DNA of 64,000 bases, from the NCBI RefSeq assembly GCF_000177195.2, contig NC_015953.1, positions 6,138,001 to 6,202,000 of the forward strand, read 5' to 3'. Shown piece by piece: positions 17,538-25,018 of this stretch (within the stretch, counting starts at the first letter, position 1; each line of letters opens with the position of its first letter). The notes under the pieces were generated by a model, which saw only the letters and a program-made list of their open reading frames with translations, was not told the DNA's origin and made no database searches. This DNA is from Streptomyces sp. SirexAA-E. Its GTDB lineage: Bacteria > Actinomycetota > Actinomycetes > Streptomycetales > Streptomycetaceae. Position numbers and translations under genes: made by a program.

Positions 17538-18610
17538 ACGCACCGGACCAGGAGCCCCGGTCCGGTGCCGGCGAACCGCGGCCGACCGTCGAGGAGGTCC
17601 TGCTCGGCGGCGGCCGCGTCCATACGCGGCGGGACGTCGTCGCACGGACCGGTGTCACGGCCGAGCGCACCGCGCAGATCTGGCACGCGCTCGGGTTCCC
17701 GGTGGTCGACGATGACGCGCGGGTGTTCACCGACGCCGACGTGGACGCGCTGCGCGCGGGGGAGCGGCTCATCGAGGCGGGGCTCATCACCGCGGAGAGC
17801 GAAACGATGATGGCGCGTGCTCTGGGACACCATCTCTCCCGCCTCGCCGAGTGGCAGGTGTCCACCTTGTGGGCCTGGATGAGCCGGGGACCGGGCGTCC
17901 CTGGGCACGGGGGAGAACCGGTCGATCACGCCGCGGCCCTGCTGCCCGAGATGGAGCGGTTGCAGCGGCATGTGTGGCGCCGTCATCTCGCCGCGCACGC
18001 GGGGAGGATGGCCGCCGAGGGGCAGGGCTTCGTGCCGGCCGGGCCGGGGCGGCCCGTCGGGGCGGCGGCGGACGGTCCGACGGCGGCCGGGGAAGGGACC
18101 GACGTCCGCGAACTGGCGGTCGGATTCACGGACATGGTCGGTTACACCCGGATGACCCGGGGACTGGACACCGCCGAACTGGGCAGGGTGCTCGACCGGT
18201 TCGAGAGCCTGACCGGCGACGTGGTCGCCGAGGGGGGTGGCCGGGTGGTGAAGACCATCGGGGACGAGGTGCTGTTCGTCTGCGATTCGGCGTCCGCGTC
18301 CGCCGGCATCGCGCTGGAACTCACCGCCCGTGTCGAGGAGGAGAAGCGGCTGCCGAAGGTGCGGACCGGGCTGGCCCACGGCGCGGTCCTCATTCGCTTC
18401 GGTGATGTCTACGGGGGTGCGGTGAACGTCGCGGCCAGACTCACCGGCGTGGCCCGCCCGGCCACCGTGCTGGTGGACACGGCGTTCGCCGGGGAACTGG
18501 CGGGGACGGCCGCGTACGAACTCAGAGCGCTGCGACCGGTGTCGGTGCGCGGCTACAACAGGCTGCGCCCGGTGGTCCTGCGACCGCGGCGGCGGACGGG
18601 GGCCCGGTGA
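17534..18610 (+). CDS. Class III adenylate/guanylate cyclase with Rv1264-like regulatory domain
   Basis: A 358-residue soluble nucleotide cyclase. Residues ~15-150 resemble the helical regulatory domain of mycobacterial Rv1264, including a MerR-like stretch (TRRDVVARTGVTAERTAQIW). The catalytic domain has the first metal Asp in GFTDMVGYT, Lys and the second metal Asp in KTIGDEVLF, and the transition-state Asn/Arg in VNVAARLTG. All key residues are present, so homodimeric activity is expected; Lys favours ATP. In Rv1264 the regulatory domain senses acid pH. It is ATGA-coupled to UspA and convergent with katA. Confidence 0.88.
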   Translation: MNAPDQEPRSGAGEPRPTVEEVLLGGGRVHTRRDVVARTGVTAERTAQIWHALGFPVVDDDARVFTDADVDALRAGERLIEAGLITAESETMMARALGHHLSRLAEWQVSTLWAWMSRGPGVPGHGGEPVDHAAALLPEMERLQRHVWRRHLAAHAGRMAAEGQGFVPAGPGRPVGAAADGPTAAGEGTDVRELAVGFTDMVGYTRMTRGLDTAELGRVLDRFESLTGDVVAEGGGRVVKTIGDEVLFVCDSASASAGIALELTARVEEEKRLPKVRTGLAHGAVLIRFGDVYGGAVNVAARLTGVARPATVLVDTAFAGELAGTAAYELRALRPVSVRGYNRLRPVVLRPRRRTGAR

Positions 18611-18693
18611 GCGGCCCGGTTCCCTCAGGTCTGGAACCGGACCGCCGGGCCCTTCGCCACCGCACTGGCGTCGTCCGCCGCCGCGGTCCCGTC

Positions 18694-18741
18694 CTGCCGG
18701 TGCCGCGCGGCACCCCTCATCAGGGTGCGCGGCACCGGCAG
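18694..18741. terminator. Bidirectional hairpin between cyclase and katA
   Basis: Arms CTGCCGGTGCCGCGC and GCGCGGCACCGGCAG, continuing into CACCC/GGGTG with a two-base bulge, enclose a short loop. It is a long stable stem between two converging genes. Confidence 0.75.
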
Positions 18742-18758
18742 GGTCTGGGGGCGGCGGC

Positions 18759-20216
18759 TCAGTCCTCGCGCAGGGCGCGGACGGCCTCCGCCACGCGCTT
18801 GCCGTACTCGGGGTCGGCGGCGTGGAAGTGGGCGAGGTTCTTCCCGATCACGTCGTCGCGGGTGACCTGCGAGAGGCCTGAGGCGATGTTGGCGATCAGG
18901 CGGTCCCTCTCGTCGGCCGACATCAGCCGGTAGAGCTCGCCCGCCTGGAAGAAGTCGTCGTCCTTCGTGTGCGCGGGCGCCTCGTGCGTGCCCGTCCAGC
19001 CGTGCACGGCGAGCGGGGCGGCGAGCGGGTCACCGGTCTGGGCGGGACCGGCGTACGAGTTGGGCTCGTAGTTCCTGTCGTGGCGCGCGCCGTACCGGGT
19101 GGCGTGCAGGCCGTCGCGCCCGTAGTTGTCGACGACGGGCGCCTTCGGCGCGTTGACCGGGAGCTGGGTGTGGTTGATGCCCAGCCGGTAGCGCTGCGCG
19201 TCGGCGTACGCGAACAGCCGGCCCTGGAGCATCTTGTCCGGGGACGGGCCGATGCCGGGCACGAAGTTGTTCGGCGAGAACGCCGCCTGCTCGACCTCGG
19301 CGAAGACATTGTCCGGGTTGCGGTCCAGGACCAGGCGCCCGACCCGGTGCAGCGGATGGTCCGCGTGCGGCCACACCTTGGTGACGTCGAACGGGTTGAA
19401 GCGGTACTCCGCGGCCTCGGCGGCCGGCATGACCTGGACGTGCAGGGTCCAGGACGGGTTCACCCCGCGCTCGATGGCCTGGAGCAGGTCCGTCTGGTGC
19501 GAGGCGGCGTCCTGGCCGACGAGCTCGGCGGCCCGGCCGGCGTCCAGGGAGCGCACGCCCTGGTTGGTCTTGAAGTGGTACTTGACGAAGAAGGCCTCGC
19601 CCTCGGCGTTCGTCCACTGGTAGGTGTGCGAGCTGTAGCCGTTCATGTGGCGGTAGGAGGCCGGGATGCCCCGGTCGCCCATCAACCAGGTGACCTGGTG
19701 GGTGGCCTCGGGGGAGTGCGCCCAGAAGTCCCAGACGTTGTCCGGCTCCTGACGGCCCGTGAAGGGGTCGCGCTTCTGCGAGTGGATGAAGTCGGGGAAC
19801 TTCACCGGGTCCTTGACGAAGAAGACCGGGGTGTTGTTGCCGACCAGGTCGTAATTGCCCTCGTCCGTGTAGAACTTGACGGCGAAACCGCGCGGGTCGC
19901 GTACGGCGTCGGCGCCACCGAGGGAGTCGGCGACCGTCGAGAAGCGGACGAACGTCTCGGTGCGCCGGCCGACCTCGGACATGAAGTCCGCGCGGGTCCA
20001 GCCGGTGACGTCGTCCGTCACCTCGAAGTAGCCGTACGCGCCGGAACCGCGGGCGTGCACGACGCGCTCCGGGATGCGCTCACGGTTGAAGCGGGCCAGC
20101 TTCTCCAGCAGGTGCTGGTCCTGGATCAGGAGCGGCCCGCCGGCACCGGCCGTGGCGGAGTTCTGGTTGTCGGCGACCGGAGCGCCTGACTCGGTGGTGA
20201 GCACACGCTGGGACAT
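18759..20216 (-). CDS. katA: Monofunctional haem catalase (clade 3 small subunit)
   Basis: A 485-residue catalase. The distal His is in RVVHARGSGAYGYFE, the distal Asn in DLVGNNTPVFFVKDP, and the proximal Tyr in RLFAYADAQRYRLG. It destroys hydrogen peroxide. GGAAGG precedes the ATG. The gene lies downstream of hyi-glxR on the same strand but has its own promoter. That promoter shares a 20-base operator/-35 element exactly with the uricase operon, whose oxidase makes peroxide; this ties the catalase to purine oxidation rather than only to general stress. Confidence 0.96.
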   Translation of the reverse strand: MSQRVLTTESGAPVADNQNSATAGAGGPLLIQDQHLLEKLARFNRERIPERVVHARGSGAYGYFEVTDDVTGWTRADFMSEVGRRTETFVRFSTVADSLGGADAVRDPRGFAVKFYTDEGNYDLVGNNTPVFFVKDPVKFPDFIHSQKRDPFTGRQEPDNVWDFWAHSPEATHQVTWLMGDRGIPASYRHMNGYSSHTYQWTNAEGEAFFVKYHFKTNQGVRSLDAGRAAELVGQDAASHQTDLLQAIERGVNPSWTLHVQVMPAAEAAEYRFNPFDVTKVWPHADHPLHRVGRLVLDRNPDNVFAEVEQAAFSPNNFVPGIGPSPDKMLQGRLFAYADAQRYRLGINHTQLPVNAPKAPVVDNYGRDGLHATRYGARHDRNYEPNSYAGPAQTGDPLAAPLAVHGWTGTHEAPAHTKDDDFFQAGELYRLMSADERDRLIANIASGLSQVTRDDVIGKNLAHFHAADPEYGKRVAEAVRALRED

Positions 20217-20252
20217 GAAGACCTTCCGTACGGGGCTGCTGACGGCCTGAGG

Positions 20253-20294
20253 AGCGTAGGTTCGGCACGAACCGCACGTCAACAGTTTGTTGAA
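20253..20294 (-). promoter_or_regulatory. katA promoter with class A operator
   Basis: On the minus strand the palindrome TCAACAAACTGTTGA (20279-20293) runs into TTGACG (-35, 20277-20282); after 18 bases TACGCT (20253-20258) is the -10. The right arm is therefore part of the -35 box. The 20 bases at 20275-20294 are identical to those upstream of uraD. Confidence 0.8.
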
Positions 20295-20399
20295 TTCGGA
20301 GTATGTGGTTCCGGACCGCGGCGGCGCCTGGGCGCGACAGGACAGGTGTCAGCGCCGCCACGGCCCGGAGTTCGGGGGCCCCGCTGTCGGGGCGAGGTG

Positions 20400-21293
20400 T
20401 CAGACCTGGGAACCGGAGAGGCGCTCGACCGAGCGCAGCAGCGCCGAGTGGTCCAGGCCCCCGTCGCCCTGGGTGCGCAGCGAGGCGACCAGCTGGGCCA
20501 CCACCGCCCCTACGGGCAGTGCGGCACCGACGGTGCGGGCGGCGTCCGTGACGATCCCCATGTCCTTGTGGTGCAGGTCGATCCGGAAGCCGGGGGCGAA
20601 GTCCCGCTTCAGGAAGTTGTCCTTCTTGCGGGTCAGGACCGTCGAGCCGGCCAGTCCGCCGTTCAGCACGTCGAGCGCGGCGGCCAGGTCGACCCCGGAC
20701 TTCTCCAGGAAGACCACGGCCTCGGCGCACGCCTGGATGTTGACGGCGACGATCAGCTGGTTGGCGGCCTTGACCGTCTGGCCGGAGCCGTGCGGGCCGC
20801 ACAGCACGATCGTTCTGCCGAGCGCCTCCAGCAGCGGCCGGGCGGCGTCGAAGTCGGCCTGCTCGCCGCCGACCATGATGGAGAGCACGGCCTCGATCGC
20901 GCCGGCCTCACCGCCCGAGACGGGGGCGTCCAGCACGCGGACGCCCTTGTCCTTCGCGGCCGCGGCCAGGTCCACGGAGGTCTGCGGGGTGATCGACGAC
21001 ATGTCGATCAGCAGGGCGCCGCTCCTGACGTTCTCCAGGATGCCGTCCGGGCCGTAGGCGATCGCCTCGACCTGCGGGGAGGCCGGGACCATGGTGACGA
21101 CGACGTCGGCGTCGCGTACGGCCTCGGCGACCGAGGCGGCACCCTTGCCGCCCGCCGCGACCAGCCGGTCGACCTTGGCCTGCTCCAGGGTGTGGCCGGT
21201 GACGTCGTACCCGGCCTTGATCAGGTTCTCCGCCATGGGGGATCCCATGATGCCGAGCCCGATCCAGGCGACCTTGGGGAGGTTGCTGCTCAT
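20400..21293 (-). CDS. glxR: Tartronate-semialdehyde reductase (2-hydroxy-3-oxopropionate reductase)
   Basis: A 297-residue beta-hydroxyacid dehydrogenase. The Rossmann motif is VAWIGLGIMGSPMAENL, the substrate motif is DAPVSGGEAGAIEAVLSIMVGG, and the catalytic Lys lies in GSGQTVKAANQLI. It reduces tartronate semialdehyde to D-glycerate. It begins 36 bases after hyi, and GAAGG precedes its ATG, so the two form one operon under the hyi promoter. Together with Gcl it makes the glycerate pathway; no glycerate kinase gene is in the window. Confidence 0.95.
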   Translation of the reverse strand: MSSNLPKVAWIGLGIMGSPMAENLIKAGYDVTGHTLEQAKVDRLVAAGGKGAASVAEAVRDADVVVTMVPASPQVEAIAYGPDGILENVRSGALLIDMSSITPQTSVDLAAAAKDKGVRVLDAPVSGGEAGAIEAVLSIMVGGEQADFDAARPLLEALGRTIVLCGPHGSGQTVKAANQLIVAVNIQACAEAVVFLEKSGVDLAAALDVLNGGLAGSTVLTRKKDNFLKRDFAPGFRIDLHHKDMGIVTDAARTVGAALPVGAVVAQLVASLRTQGDGGLDHSALLRSVERLSGSQV

Positions 21294-21329
21294 GAGGGTG
21301 CCTTCCGGTGAAAACGTGTGGGGCGGGGG

Positions 21330-22151
21330 TCAGGCCGGGAGCCAGTCGAAGGACTCCGCGCTCGGCCGGTCGCCCGGCTTGTACTCCAGGCCGACCCGGC
21401 CCGTGTAACCGGCGTCGGCCAGTTCGTCGAGGAGTCGTTCCAGCGGGAGCGAGCCGGTGCCCGGCGCGCCGCGCCCCGGGTTGTCGGCGATCTGGACGTG
21501 GCCGGTCCTGGCGGCGTACGCCTTGATGACCTGGCCGACGTCCTCGCCGTTCATGGACAGGTGGTAGAGGTCCAGCAGGAACTTGGCGTTGCCCAGTCCG
21601 GTGGCTTCGTCGACCCGGTCGACGACCTCGATCGCCGACGGCGCGCTCAGCAGCGGATAGCGGGGCGACTCCGGCCCGTTGAGCGCCTCGATCAGGAGGT
21701 CCGCCCCGACGTCGTGAGCGGCGCGGGCGGCCGCCACCAGGTTCTCCAGGGCGAGTTCGTCCTGGACGGCGGGGTCGACGCCGTCCACGCGGTTGCCGTA
21801 GAGCGCGTTGAGCGCCCGGCAGCCGGTGGCGGCGGCGAAGGCGGTCGCCACCTCGATGTTGGCGCGGAAACGGTCCGACTCCGCGCCCGGCAGCGAGAGG
21901 GCGCCGCGGTCCGGCCCGGGCAGCCGGCCGGCGTAGAAGTTGAGCCCCACCAGCTGGGTGCCGGCGTCGTCGAGCGCCTTGCGCAGGGCGTCGAGCTCCG
22001 CCTGCGGCGGCGTGGGGGTCTCGGTCCAGGGCCACCACAGCTCGACCGCCGAGAATCCGGCCGCGGCCGCGGCCGCGGGGCGTTCCAGGAGCGGGAGTTC
22101 CGTGAAGAGGATCGAAAGGTTCACATCGAAGCGCTGGTCCGCGTAACCCAT
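21330..22151 (-). CDS. hyi: Hydroxypyruvate isomerase
   Basis: A 273-residue xylose-isomerase-like TIM-barrel protein. RFDVNLSILFTELPLLERPA, LVGLNFYAGRLPGPDRG, LIEALNGPESPRY, KFLLDLYHLSMNGEDV and GHVQIADNPGRGAPGTG match Hyi, with the metal ligands Glu, Asp and His in these segments. It interconverts hydroxypyruvate and tartronate semialdehyde. AAGGAGTG precedes the ATG. The ribosome site lies against the second operator. First gene of hyi-glxR. Confidence 0.94.
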   Translation of the reverse strand: MGYADQRFDVNLSILFTELPLLERPAAAAAAGFSAVELWWPWTETPTPPQAELDALRKALDDAGTQLVGLNFYAGRLPGPDRGALSLPGAESDRFRANIEVATAFAAATGCRALNALYGNRVDGVDPAVQDELALENLVAAARAAHDVGADLLIEALNGPESPRYPLLSAPSAIEVVDRVDEATGLGNAKFLLDLYHLSMNGEDVGQVIKAYAARTGHVQIADNPGRGAPGTGSLPLERLLDELADAGYTGRVGLEYKPGDRPSAESFDWLPA

Positions 22152-22161
22152 ACTGCACTCC

Positions 22162-22226
22162 TTCCGTATTGCGGAAGTTAGTTTCTGCTCAACGGAAGAT
22201 TGCAACGAGGTCGGCGCGGCTGTCAA
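22162..22226 (-). promoter_or_regulatory. hyi-glxR promoter with tandem class B operators
   Basis: On the minus strand: TTGACA (22221-22226), 18 bases, CAATCT (22197-22202). Then TTCCGTTGAGCAGAA (22183-22197) and the perfect-armed TTCCGCAATACGGAA (22162-22176). Centres are 21 bp apart, as at gcl. The imperfect copy matches the imperfect gcl copy at 13 of 15 bases, so the imperfection itself is conserved. Confidence 0.82.
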
Positions 22227-22302
22227 GAGGCCTCCCGCGTTGCGTAGGGTCGGGAATCGAGCCGGGCGAGCCGACGACCGCGGCGGGACATGAGGAGGCA
22301 CC

Positions 22303-22554
22303 GTGCGTTTGAGGGTGGAATTCACCACCGAGCCCTTCGACCTCGACGAGGCACCCGCCCACGCGGTGGTGGCCAGGGAGGTCGTGCAGGCGGCCGACCT
22401 CGACGCCGTGGACGTGGGCCCCTTCGGCAACACGGCCGAGGGCGGTGCCGACCAGGTGCTCGCCGCTGTGGACGCGCTGCTCCGCGAGGCCCTGGCCTCC
22501 GGGGCCACCCGGGTCTCGCTCCAGCTGAACGTGATCGGGGAGGACACCCCGTGA
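22303..22554 (+). CDS. Thiamine-binding-type protein (MTH1187/YkoF domain)
   Basis: An 83-residue single ferredoxin-like domain of the MTH1187/YqgV family. VRLRVEFTTEPFDLDE and VDVGPFGNTAEGGADQVLAA are typical, as is the final strand RVSLQLNVIGE. Family members bind thiamine or pyrimidine precursors or have unknown ligands. GAGGAGG lies close before the GTG. It overlaps the next gene by GTGA. It is divergent from hyi and near the ThDP enzyme Gcl, which makes a cofactor link attractive but unproven. Confidence 0.8.
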   Translation: MRLRVEFTTEPFDLDEAPAHAVVAREVVQAADLDAVDVGPFGNTAEGGADQVLAAVDALLREALASGATRVSLQLNVIGEDTP

Positions 22555-22928
22555 CCGAACCGGTGGACCATCCCCTCGTGATCGCGGTGAAGCCGCTCGT
22601 CGACGCCATGGGTGCCGAACTGCTCGGCCCCGACCAGGCGCAGGCCGACGACGTGGTGCTCGCCTGGGAGGGGGAGGCGGTGCTGGCCGTACGGCTTCCG
22701 CAGCTCTCCGACTCGCTCGACCACATCCTGGCCGCGATGGAGCGGCGGCACGGGATGCCGCTCGCCGAGCTGGACCGCAAGACCAAGCAGGGTGTCGTGC
22801 GGACGCTGGAGGCGCGCGGCGCCTTCTCCGTACGGCACGGGGTGGAGACCGTGGCCGGCGCCCTCGGCGTCAGCCGCTTCACCGTGTACAACTACCTGAA
22901 CCGGGAACACGCCGCGAAGGGCGAGTAG
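22551..22928 (+). CDS. Small HTH regulator, YheO/DauR-like (HTH_22)
   Basis: A 125-residue protein. The C-terminal VAGALGVSRFTVYNYLNR is a helix-turn-helix of the YheO/DauR type. The N-terminal part (PLVIAVKPLVDAMGAELLG) is a shortened version of the PAS-like YheO domain. GGGGAGG precedes the GTG, and it is translationally coupled to the thiamine-binding-type gene, so the pair may sense and transmit one signal. It is the only uncommitted DNA-binding protein beside the class A sites, hence a candidate binder (weak inference). A hairpin follows. Confidence 0.75.
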   Translation: MTEPVDHPLVIAVKPLVDAMGAELLGPDQAQADDVVLAWEGEAVLAVRLPQLSDSLDHILAAMERRHGMPLAELDRKTKQGVVRTLEARGAFSVRHGVETVAGALGVSRFTVYNYLNREHAAKGE

Positions 22929-22945
22929 TCCGGCCGTGTCCCCCT

Positions 22946-22981
22946 CGATGCCGTCGACCCGGTCCCCGGGCGGCGGCATCG
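22946..22981. terminator. Hairpin after the YheO-like gene
   Basis: Nested arms CGATGCCG/CGGCATCG and CCCGG/CCGGG form a compact stem just before the uraD operator, insulating the two transcripts. Confidence 0.6.
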
Positions 22982-22996
22982 GCTGTTCGTGGAATT

Positions 22997-23037
22997 TCAA
23001 CAAACTGTTGACGTGGTGTTGCGAAGGGCGTTAGCTA
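22997..23037 (+). promoter_or_regulatory. uraD-uricase operon promoter with class A operator
   Basis: TCAACAAACTGTTGA (22997-23011) has perfect six-base arms around AAC. Its right arm merges with TTGACG (23008-23013, -35). TAGCTA (23032-23037) 18 bases on is the best -10. The 20-base element at 22996-23015 is identical to that of katA. Confidence 0.8.
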
Positions 23038-23083
23038 TCCGCAGCCCGACAACGCACAGCGAAAAAAGGCCACGGAGGCTCCC

Positions 23084-23590
23084 GTGACGACGAGCTCCAC
23101 ACCGGGCCTCGCCCGGTTCAACACCCAGGCGGCACCCGAGGCCGCCGCCGCGCTGCACGAGGTCTGTGCGAGCGGACACTGGGGGAGCGTCATCCTCTCC
23201 CGACGGCCCTACGCCACCCCCGAGGCACTCCTCCTGGCCAACGACGCCGCCACGGCGGAACTCTCCGAGAAGGACCTGGCCGAGGCGATGGCCGGGCACC
23301 CGCCGATCGGTCGCCCCGAGCCGGGGGACCCGACGTCGGCCCGCGAACAGCGCGGGATGGCGGACGCGTCCGACGAGCTGAGGGCCGAGATGCTCGCACT
23401 GAACCTGGCCTACCAGGAGAGGTTCGGACACGTCTTTCTGATCTGCGCCACCGGAGCCACCGGTGAGCAGATGCGCGACGCGCTGAAGGCCCGGATCTCC
23501 AACCCGCCCGAGCGGGAACGCGAGATCGTGCGCGCCGAACTGGGCAAGATCAACCGCGTCCGGCTGACCCGCCTCGTACAGGACTCCTGA
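23084..23590 (+). CDS. uraD: OHCU decarboxylase
   Basis: A 168-residue 2-oxo-4-hydroxy-4-carboxy-5-ureidoimidazoline decarboxylase producing S-allantoin. The catalytic His is in AGHPPIG (about His72), with SAREQ and the FGHVFLICATG strand as further family marks. CGGAGG precedes the GTG. First gene of the urate-oxidation operon; UraH and uricase follow in the reverse of reaction order. Confidence 0.94.
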   Translation: MTTSSTPGLARFNTQAAPEAAAALHEVCASGHWGSVILSRRPYATPEALLLANDAATAELSEKDLAEAMAGHPPIGRPEPGDPTSAREQRGMADASDELRAEMLALNLAYQERFGHVFLICATGATGEQMRDALKARISNPPEREREIVRAELGKINRVRLTRLVQDS

Positions 23591-23631
23591 AGCCCCGTAC
23601 GGCACCACAGAGAACAAGGAGCGTGACGGTC

Positions 23632-24021
23632 TTGAGCACCGACACCACCGCATCGGTGTCCACCCACGTCCTGGACACCAGCATCGGCCGGCCCGCCGAG
23701 GCCGTCACCGTCTCCCTGGCCGCCCGCGACGGCGACGAGCGGTACGTGACGCTCGGCGCGTCCGCGACCGACGCGGACGGGCGCTGCACAGACCTGCCGG
23801 CCCTGCCGGAAGGAACCACCCACGTACGGCTCGTGTTCGACACCGAGTCGTACTTCACCGCCAAGAAGCAAGCCGAGGCGCAGCAGGACGCCCCCCGCGT
23901 AAGGGACAGCGGCGCGTTCTTCCCGGAGGTGGCGATCGCTTTCGCCGTCACCCCCGGCGAGCACTATCACGTACCGCTGCTGCTCAACCCGTTCGGCTAC
24001 TCCGTTTACCGAGGGAGCTAG
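23632..24021 (+). CDS. uraH: 5-hydroxyisourate hydrolase (transthyretin-like)
   Basis: A 129-residue transthyretin-fold hydrolase opening 5-hydroxyisourate to OHCU. VSTHVLDTSIGRPA has the N-terminal His of the active site, and the protein ends in the required tetrapeptide YRGS. I chose the TTG at 23632: AAGGAG ends 10 bases before it, while the in-frame GTG at 23623 lies only one base after AAGGAG and is too close. The stop is six bases before the uricase ATG. Confidence 0.93.
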   Translation: MSTDTTASVSTHVLDTSIGRPAEAVTVSLAARDGDERYVTLGASATDADGRCTDLPALPEGTTHVRLVFDTESYFTAKKQAEAQQDAPRVRDSGAFFPEVAIAFAVTPGEHYHVPLLLNPFGYSVYRGS

Positions 24022-24027
24022 CTACAG

Positions 24028-24951
24028 ATGCCCACGATTCTCGGCCAGAACCAGTACGGCAAAGCAGAGAACCGCGTCGTCAAGATCGTGCGGGACGGCG
24101 ACACCCACCACATCAAGGACCTCAACGTCTCGGTCGCCCTCTCCGGCGACATGGACGACGTCCACTACTCCGGTTCCAACGCCAACGTCCTGCCGACCGA
24201 CACCACCAAGAACACGGTGTTCGCCTTCGCCAAGGAACACGGCATCGAGTCAGCCGAGCAGTTCGGCATCCACCTCGCCCGCCACTTCGTGACCTCCCAG
24301 GAACCGATCAGGACGGCCCGGATCCGGATCGAGGAGTACGCCTGGGAGCGCATCGCCACCTCCGACGGCAACTCCCGCTTCATCGGCGCCGATGAGGTCC
24401 AGCACTCCTTCGTCCGCAAGGGCCAGGAGCTGCGCACCGCCCAGATCACCTACGACGGCCGGAAGTGGGAGATCGTCTCCGGCCTCAAGGACCTCACCGT
24501 GCTCAACTCCACCAACTCGGAGTTCTGGGGCTACGTCAAGGACAGGTACACCACCCTCAAGGAGGCGTACGACCGCATCCTGGCGACCGATGTCTCCGCC
24601 AGGTGGCGCTACAACTGGACCGACGACGAACAGCCCATGCCGAACTGGGAGAAGTCCTACCGGCAGGCGCGCAAGTACATGCTCGAAGCGTTCGCCGAGA
24701 CGTACTCCCTCTCGCTCCAGCAGACCCTTTACCAGATGGGTTCGCGCATCATCAACAGCCGGAGCGAGATCGACGAGATCCGCTTCTCGCTGCCCAACAA
24801 CCACCACTTCCTCGTCGACCTGGAGCCCTTCGGCCTCAAGAACGACAACGAGGTCTACTTCGCCGCCGACCGGCCGTACGGCCTCATCGAGGCGACGGTG
24901 CTCCGGGACGGCGTCGAGCCCAAGATCCCGGTCGACATGACCAACCTCTGA
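24028..24951 (+). CDS. pucL: Urate oxidase (uricase)
   Basis: A 307-residue cofactor-free uricase oxidising urate to 5-hydroxyisourate with release of hydrogen peroxide. Catalytic Lys (YGK, residue 12), Thr57 in LPTDTTKNTV, Gln in SLQQTLYQMG and His in PNNHHFLVDLE are all present. It is a stand-alone uricase rather than the Bacillus PucL fusion with OHCU decarboxylase. GAGGGAG precedes it. The peroxide explains the shared operator with katA. Confidence 0.97.
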   Translation: MPTILGQNQYGKAENRVVKIVRDGDTHHIKDLNVSVALSGDMDDVHYSGSNANVLPTDTTKNTVFAFAKEHGIESAEQFGIHLARHFVTSQEPIRTARIRIEEYAWERIATSDGNSRFIGADEVQHSFVRKGQELRTAQITYDGRKWEIVSGLKDLTVLNSTNSEFWGYVKDRYTTLKEAYDRILATDVSARWRYNWTDDEQPMPNWEKSYRQARKYMLEAFAETYSLSLQQTLYQMGSRIINSRSEIDEIRFSLPNNHHFLVDLEPFGLKNDNEVYFAADRPYGLIEATVLRDGVEPKIPVDMTNL

Positions 24952-25018
24952 CGCGGCGCTGAACCGGCTCCCCTCGGCCCACGCCCGGGCGGGGCCGGTC
25001 CATCCCGGAGGACACACC

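Noticed and set aside
22152..22302. Possible thiamine (TPP) riboswitch before the thiamine-binding-type gene
   Set aside because: No CUGAGA or ACC-type conserved segments; the region is occupied by the hyi promoter and operators.
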